From Clostridium thermopalmarium DSM 5974 (GTDB lineage Bacteria; Bacillota; Clostridia; Clostridiales; Clostridiaceae), in NCBI RefSeq assembly GCF_002995795.1, contig NZ_PVXN01000054.1, positions 1-59,065 on the forward strand: DNA of 59,065 bases. Direction: 5' to 3'. The notes beneath the pieces are model-generated. The model was given only the letters and a program-made list of their open reading frames with translations, had not been told where the DNA came from and did not search any database. The position numbers were made by a program, and so were the translations under genes. Of this stretch, positions 54,569-59,065 are shown one piece after another; the first letter of the stretch is position 1; each line of letters begins with the position of its first letter.

Positions 54569-55825
54569 ATGGAAACATATAAGAAAAGGCTTTTATCAAC
54601 TATAAATTATACGATTACTTTTCTAAAGTGGATTTTAATAGCAGCAGTAATTGGTTTAATTGGAGGAAGTATAGGAAGCTTATTTCATGTAAGTGTTGAA
54701 TTTGCTACATATTTTAGACAAAAGCACAATTGGTTAATTATGCTTTTGCCATTTGGCGGTATCATAATAGTTTGGCTTTACAAATTATGCAAGATGCCTG
54801 TAAACATAGGAACAAACCAGGTTATAGAATCCATACGTTCTGATGAGAAAGTTCCTTTTGTTATGGCTCCTCTTATTTTTGTGAGTACAGTAATAACTCA
54901 CCTATTAGGTGGATCAGCAGGAAGGGAAGGAGCGGCACTGCAGCTTGGAGGAAGCATAGGTTCTCAAGTAGGTAAGATTTTTCGTCTAGATGAAAAGGAT
55001 ATGCACCTGATTACACTTTGTGGAATGAGCAGTGTATTTTCAGCATTGTTTGGAACACCTTTGACTGCCACTTTTTTTGCAATGGAAGTTATTAGTGTAG
55101 GTGTAATTTATTATTCAAGCTTTCTACCTTGTATTACAGCTTCTATTGTAGCCTATACCATTTCTTTACTATTCAATGTGGAGCCTGTTCGATATACTTT
55201 AAAGGTTATACCTAAAGTATCTCTTCCTATTATAATAAAAATAATGGTATTATCAGTTCTTTGTGCAGGTGTAAGCATAGTATTATGTATGATTATGCAT
55301 AATACTCAAGAACTTATGAAAAAGAAAGTTAAAAATGAGTTCCTTCGTATTGCTGTAGGAGGGATATTAATAATTGTTTTAACTTCTCTTGTTGGCTCAA
55401 TGGATTATAATGGAGCAGGCATGGACATAATTTCAAAGGCAATAGCTGGAGAAGCAAGGCCTGAAGCTTTTATTTTAAAAATAATTTTCACAGCTATTAC
55501 TATTGGAACAGGTTTTAAAGGAGGAGAAATTGTACCAACCTTTTTTGTAGGATCAACTTTCGGTTGCTTAGTTGGAGGACTTTTAGGAATTGATCCGGGA
55601 TTTGGGGCTGCAATTGGCCTAGTTGCGTTATTTTGTGGTGTAGTTAATAGTCCGATAGCTTCTGTTATTTTGAGTATTGAACTCTTTGGATCTCATGGAA
55701 TTATATTATTTGCAATTGCCTGCAGTGTTAGTTATATGATGTCTGGATATTATGGCCTTTACAGCAGCCAAAAGATAATGTATTCTAAGCTTAAAGCTGA
55801 ATTCATCAATATTAACGCAAAATAA
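54569..55825 (+). CDS. ClC-family chloride channel/transporter
   Basis: The 418-residue integral membrane protein is of the voltage-gated chloride channel family. Key motifs are GGSIGSLFH near the N-terminus (a GSGIP-type position), GGSAGREGAALQLGGSIGS (GREGP motif with the gating Glu) and GFKGGEIVPTFFVGSTFG (GxFxP-type). About ten helices are visible. No CBS domains follow. ATG 54569 is preferred over TTG 54557 because GGTGGGG lies just upstream. It stands alone between tgl (divergent) and topB. Whether it is a channel or an H+/Cl- or F- exchanger is not settled. Confidence 0.9.
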   Translation: METYKKRLLSTINYTITFLKWILIAAVIGLIGGSIGSLFHVSVEFATYFRQKHNWLIMLLPFGGIIIVWLYKLCKMPVNIGTNQVIESIRSDEKVPFVMAPLIFVSTVITHLLGGSAGREGAALQLGGSIGSQVGKIFRLDEKDMHLITLCGMSSVFSALFGTPLTATFFAMEVISVGVIYYSSFLPCITASIVAYTISLLFNVEPVRYTLKVIPKVSLPIIIKIMVLSVLCAGVSIVLCMIMHNTQELMKKKVKNEFLRIAVGGILIIVLTSLVGSMDYNGAGMDIISKAIAGEARPEAFILKIIFTAITIGTGFKGGEIVPTFFVGSTFGCLVGGLLGIDPGFGAAIGLVALFCGVVNSPIASVILSIELFGSHGIILFAIACSVSYMMSGYYGLYSSQKIMYSKLKAEFININAK

Positions 55826-55942
55826 AAACAAAGTCTATATCCTATTTAAATTAGTGATATACTAATGTAAGTGGGATATAGATTTTATTTTTTGTAAAAT
55901 AAGAATTAACATAAGATAATGGATGGGAGGAGAACTATACAT

Positions 55943-58137
55943 ATGGGAAAATCTCTAGTTCTAGCCGAAAAGCCTTCTGTTGGAAGGGATATAGCTAGAG
56001 TTTTAAAGTGTAATAAAAAAGGAAATGGATATATAGAAGGAGACAAATATATAGTAACATGGGCATTAGGACATTTAGTTACTTTAGCTGATCCAGAGGT
56101 ATATGATGATAAGTATAAGAGCTGGAAGTTAGAGGATTTACCTATGCTGCCCAAACCACTAAAACTTGTTGTTATAAAGCAGAGTAGTAAGCAATTTAAT
56201 ATAGTTAAAGAACAAATTAATAGAAAAGATGTTACAGAGGTTATTATTGCAACAGATTCTGGACGTGAAGGTGAACTTGTGGCTCGTTGGATTCTAGAGA
56301 AAGCTAGAGTTAATAAGCCTACAAAGAGACTCTGGATATCATCACAAACGGATAAAGCAATACTTGATGGGTTTAAAAATTTAAAGCCTTCAGTGCAATA
56401 TGATAACCTTTATAAAGCAGCGGCATGCAGAGCAGAGGCAGATTGGGTAGTAGGCTTAAATATTACAAGAGCTCTTACTTGTAAGCATAATGCACAACTT
56501 ACGGCAGGACGTGTACAGTCAGCAACCCTTGCTATGATAGTTAATCGTGAAGAAGAAATAAGAACCTTTAAGCCTAAAGATTATTTTGTAATAAATGCAA
56601 AGACAAAGGGTTTTATTCTTCAGTGGAGAGATAAGAATAATAATAGTAATATTTTTGGAGAAGATAAGGTAAATAAAGTTATTTCAGCAACAAAAGGTAA
56701 AGAGGGAAATGTAGTTGAAGTTAATGAAAGTCCTAAGAAGCAATTTGCACCTGCACTATATGATTTAACAGAGTTACAAAGAGATGCAAATAGAATCTTT
56801 GGATACTCAGCTAAACAAACATTATCCATAATGCAAAGATTATATGAAAATTATAAGGTATTAACTTATCCAAGAACAGACTCAAGATATATTTCTACTG
56901 ATATAGTAGATACATTAACAGAACGTTTAAAGGCCATTTCTATAGGAAGTTATAGGACATTTGCAACTGAAATATTAAATAGTAAAATAAATGCAAATAA
57001 GGGCTTCGTGGATAATAGCAAAGTAAGTGACCATCATGCAATAATTCCAACTGAGGAAAGAGGGAATATAGCTCTTTTAAGCAGTGAAGAAAGACATATT
57101 TATGATTTAGTAGTTAAGAGATTCTTATCTGTTATGCTACCACCATATGAATTTTTGCAAACCACTATAAAAGTTGACATTAATGGTGAAAGCTTTGTAG
57201 CCAAAGGAAATGTAATAAAATCAAAAGGTTGGAAAAAGGTATACGATAGAGTTGATGACTTAGCAGAAGATGAAGATGAAAAAGATAGTCAAGTATTACC
57301 GATAGTTAAAGAAGGTGACAAGTTAAATATAACCTCAGTTGAAAGTAAAAAGCTTAAGACAAAGCCACCTGCAAGATTTAATGAAGGTACGTTACTATCA
57401 GCTATGGAAAAACCACAAAAATATGTAGCAGTAGATAAAATTTCTGCTAAAACGCTAGGAGAAACAGGTGGAATAGGAACCGTTGCTACAAGAGCTGATA
57501 TTATTGAAAAGTTATTTAATATGTTCTATATAGAGAAGAACGGAAAGGAAATAGTTCCTACCTCAAAAGGAAAGCAGCTTATAGAGCTTGTACCAGATGA
57601 GTTAAAATCACCATTAATGACAGCTAAATGGGAGCTTGAGTTAGAACTTATAAGTAAAGGAAAGAAAGATCCAAGAGCATTCACAGAGGGAATGAGACAA
57701 TATGCAGCGGAACTAGTTCAAGATGTTAAGGGAAGTAGTGATAAGTTTAAACATGATAATCTTACTGGCAAGAAGTGCCCGAGCTGTGGTAAGTACATGT
57801 TAGAAGTTAAAGGTAAGCATGGAGTAATGAATGTATGTCAGGACAGAGAGTGCGGTCATAGAGAAAATGTAAGTAAGTTTACCAATGCAAGATGTCCAGA
57901 ATGCAAAAGAGACTAGAGCTTAGGGGACAGGGAGAAGGGCAAATATATATTTGTACAAATACAAATTGTAACTTTAGAGAAAAAGCATCATCTTTTAGCA
58001 AGAGATTTAATAGTAAAGCTGATAAGGTAAATAAAAGAGATGTTCAAAATTATATGAATAAAATGAAAAAGGAAGCTGACAGAGATATAAATAATCCATT
58101 TGGGGACTTAATGGCTTTATTTAAGGATAAAAACTAA
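55943..58137 (+). pseudogene. topB: DNA topoisomerase III (TopB), frameshifted in the C-terminal zinc-ribbon region
   Basis: This is a type IA topoisomerase that relaxes and decatenates DNA by single-strand passage. The Toprim domain has LVLAEKPSVGRDIARVL and TDSGREGELVARWI. The catalytic Tyr is in VLTYPRTDSRYIS. DHHAIIPTEER and RFNEGTLLSAMEKP follow. The C-terminus has two Cys4-type ribbons (CPSCGKYML..CQDREC; CPEC..CTNTNC). The first frame stops at TAG 57914-57916, just after CPECKRD, and the second ribbon continues in the next frame to 58137. Adding one A to the A4 run at 57905-57908 restores CPECKKRLELRGQG. The catalytic core is intact, so the shortened protein may still work, or this is a sequencing error. 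ATG 55943 follows GGGAGGAG; the ATG at 55919 does not. Confidence 0.88.
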
Positions 58138-58142
58138 AAATG

Positions 58143-58189
58143 AAAAGTTAGTAATGAGTGATCTATTCATTACTAACTTTTTTATTTTG
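58143..58189 (+). terminator. Terminator after topB
   Basis: AAAAGTTAGTAATGA (58143-58157) pairs with TCATTACTAACTTTT (58167-58181), followed by TTTATTTT. Confidence 0.9.
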
Positions 58190-58279
58190 CAATTAAATGT
58201 ATAGTAAAGCTGTTTTTAAATAAACCATTAAATATTAGGTAATCCTCAGCTTTAATGATGTTTCGGAATTACTTTACAA

Positions 58280-58504
58280 TTACATCTCGTCGAATAACTC
58301 TTCAATACTTACACCTAAAGCTACTGAGAAAGCCATTACTTCATAATCAGAGATACCGCGTACCTGTTCTTCAATTTTAGAAATCATAGTTTGATCTATT
58401 TCTATTCCTTGTATATTGAGTCGTGCGGCTAATTGATCTTGTGTAATTCCCTTTAATTGTCTAATTCGTTTTATTTTCTTCCCAATAATGTTTCTTTCTA
58501 GCAT
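58280..58504 (-). CDS. XRE-family transcriptional regulator
   Basis: The 74-residue protein is almost wholly an XRE/Cro helix-turn-helix (IGKKIKRIRQLKGITQDQLAARLNIQGIEIDQTMISKIEEQVRGISDYEVMAFSVALGVSIEELF). I prefer ATG 58504 (AAGGATG upstream) over the in-frame ATG at 58513. It is divergent from the ATPase gene at 58616. The 25-bp palindrome between them is the obvious operator, so it probably represses itself and the ATPase gene. Confidence 0.9.
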   Translation of the reverse strand: MLERNIIGKKIKRIRQLKGITQDQLAARLNIQGIEIDQTMISKIEEQVRGISDYEVMAFSVALGVSIEELFDEM

Positions 58505-58536
58505 AATAATCATCCTTAAAATTTAAATATTATGCA

Positions 58537-58586
58537 TTGATTTTAAATGAAAGAAAATACTATAATATGCGATAATCGCATATTAT
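58537..58586 (+). promoter_or_regulatory. ATPase promoter overlapped by a 25-bp palindrome
   Basis: TTGATT (58537-58542), an 18-bp spacer and TATAAT (58561-58566) form a promoter. ATAATATGCGAT (58562-58573) and ATCGCATATTAT (58575-58586) are perfect 12-bp complements around one central A. The palindrome covers the -10 element and transcription start, a natural repressor site for the divergent XRE protein. Confidence 0.75.
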
Positions 58587-58615
58587 GAAAATTTTATTAA
58601 AAGCGGGTGAATATT

Positions 58616-58925
58616 ATGGAAAAATACAAGCCACAAGTTAAAGATATATCGTTATTTAAAGAAATAGCACAAAATATTATAAATCCCCTAGAAGTTATAA
58701 GAGAGGCTTTAAGTAATTCTCACGACGCTGGGGCAAAAAATATATCTATAATAGTTTATAGGAATACTAGTGGTAATTTTGTTATTGAGATCCAAGATGA
58801 TGGAAAAGGAATGAAGATAGAAGACATACATAGGTTTTTTAATCTAGGAGATTCAAATAAAGCGTCAGTCGGTATAGGAGAAAAAGGGTTAGGTACGAAA
58901 ACGTACTTTAAAAGTAAAAGAGTAA
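58616..58925 (+). pseudogene. GHKL (HSP90/MutL-like) ATPase gene, 5' part, cut by an IS3 element
   Basis: About 103 residues remain of an ATPase with the Bergerat fold: the N-box Glu/Asn in EVIREALSNSHDAGA, G1 in IQDDGKGM, and the lid/G2 motif GEKGLGTKTYFKS. HSP90-like ATPases of this kind occur in many clostridial genomes and often in defence-type loci, but the lost C-terminal part prevents assignment. The frame runs on into IS sequence and stops at 59002, adding unrelated residues. ATG 58616 has GCGGGTG upstream. It pairs with the divergent XRE gene. Confidence 0.8.
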
Positions 58926-59065
58926 TGGATTTATGTCCATATAGTAGACACAAAAACTCAAATTTTTATGCAGTTTTTCTTAAAGCATCTTCAAGCTGTT
59001 GAGGAGTCATATAACCGATACTGCTATGAAGCCTTTTTCTGTTGTACCAGGATTCTATATATTCA
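58926..59065 (-). mobile_element. IS3-family (IS150-like) element, right end, cut by window edge
   Basis: The element seems to begin at 58926 with TGGATTTATGTCCATATAG, a plausible IS3 terminus starting TG, directly after ATPase codons. On the minus strand, the transposase C-terminus ends at TAA 58966-58968. The preceding residues (EYIESWYNRKRLHSSIGYMT, then PQQLEDALRKTA) are the classic end of the IS3-family DDE integrase domain. The rest lies outside the window. The exact border is inferred from the break in the ATPase frame. Confidence 0.85.
58966..59065 (-). CDS. IS3-family transposase (OrfB), C-terminal fragment
   Basis: Thirty-two residues are visible, containing the family-typical WYNRKRLHSSIGYMTP motif, followed by a stop. 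The catalytic residues lie beyond the window edge, so completeness is unknown. Confidence 0.85.
   Translation of the reverse strand, partial: EYIESWYNRKRLHSSIGYMTPQQLEDALRKTA

Noticed and set aside
57890-57930. Stop-codon recoding in topB
   Set aside because: The stop is TAG and the downstream homology is in a different frame, so read-through would not restore the protein.

Overview
The window reads as one chromosomal segment of a low-GC, anaerobic, spore-forming Firmicute close to Clostridium sensu stricto. The signs are very AT-rich DNA, strong AGGAGG ribosome binding sites, consensus sigma-A promoters, a clostridial tmRNA tag (AEDNFALAA), a T-box leader, a flavodiiron/rubredoxin oxygen-defence operon with a probable selenoprotein, a spore-coat type transglutaminase, and a xylose sensing/transport locus with the gene order known from Clostridium beijerinckii. 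Each edge is cut inside an insertion sequence (IS30 family at the left, IS3 family at the right).

Layout. 1-181: 5' end of an IS30 transposase. 250-752: promoter, tmRNA (ssrA) and terminator. 795-2890: a frameshifted chemoreceptor gene. 3222-6881: an operon behind a PerR-box-like site, encoding a trimodular acyl-CoA dehydrogenase/EtfA/rubredoxin protein, a flavodiiron protein and a glutaredoxin whose active site has an in-frame UGA (probable selenocysteine). 7011-7970: a D-2-hydroxyacid dehydrogenase. 8124-10124: a T-box leader (specifier probably Phe), an Lrp-type regulator and an aminotransferase. 10463-11190: three 23-bp-phased iteron-like repeats in front of a replication-initiator-like HTH protein. 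11306-14308: a sulfonate/nitrate-type ABC importer whose binding protein has a His-rich insert.

The central block, 14381-41349, is a pentose regulon. It holds xylA, a ROK repressor, transaldolase, xylB, transketolase and aldose 1-epimerase (xylose to the pentose phosphate pathway); a first ribose/xylose-type ABC importer with a GH43 xylosidase; a chemoreceptor/lone binding protein/YesM-like kinase/YesN-like regulator operon; and the XylFII-LytS-YesN sensor followed by xylFGH. cre-like sites sit before xylA, before the first importer and before kdgT, which implies CcpA control.

41424-44760: a DeoR regulator and two DegT-family aminotransferases. 44794-52321: an IclR regulator divergent from a sugar-acid catabolic operon (Fe-alcohol dehydrogenase, KDG-type permease, split UxaA-like dehydratase, FAH-family protein, DapA-family aldolase, flavin reductase-like protein) with a strong promoter and an inverted-repeat operator. 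52351-58189: a membrane NERD protein, transglutaminase, ClC channel, and a DNA topoisomerase III gene frameshifted near its end. 58280-59065: an XRE regulator and a divergent GHKL ATPase gene around a 25-bp palindrome; the ATPase is cut by the IS3 element.

The most notable items are the PerR-box/ACAD-EtfA-rubredoxin/FprA/Sec-glutaredoxin operon, the chemoreceptor-coupled binding-protein two-component operon that has no permease, the iteron-like array, and the composite sugar-acid operon.
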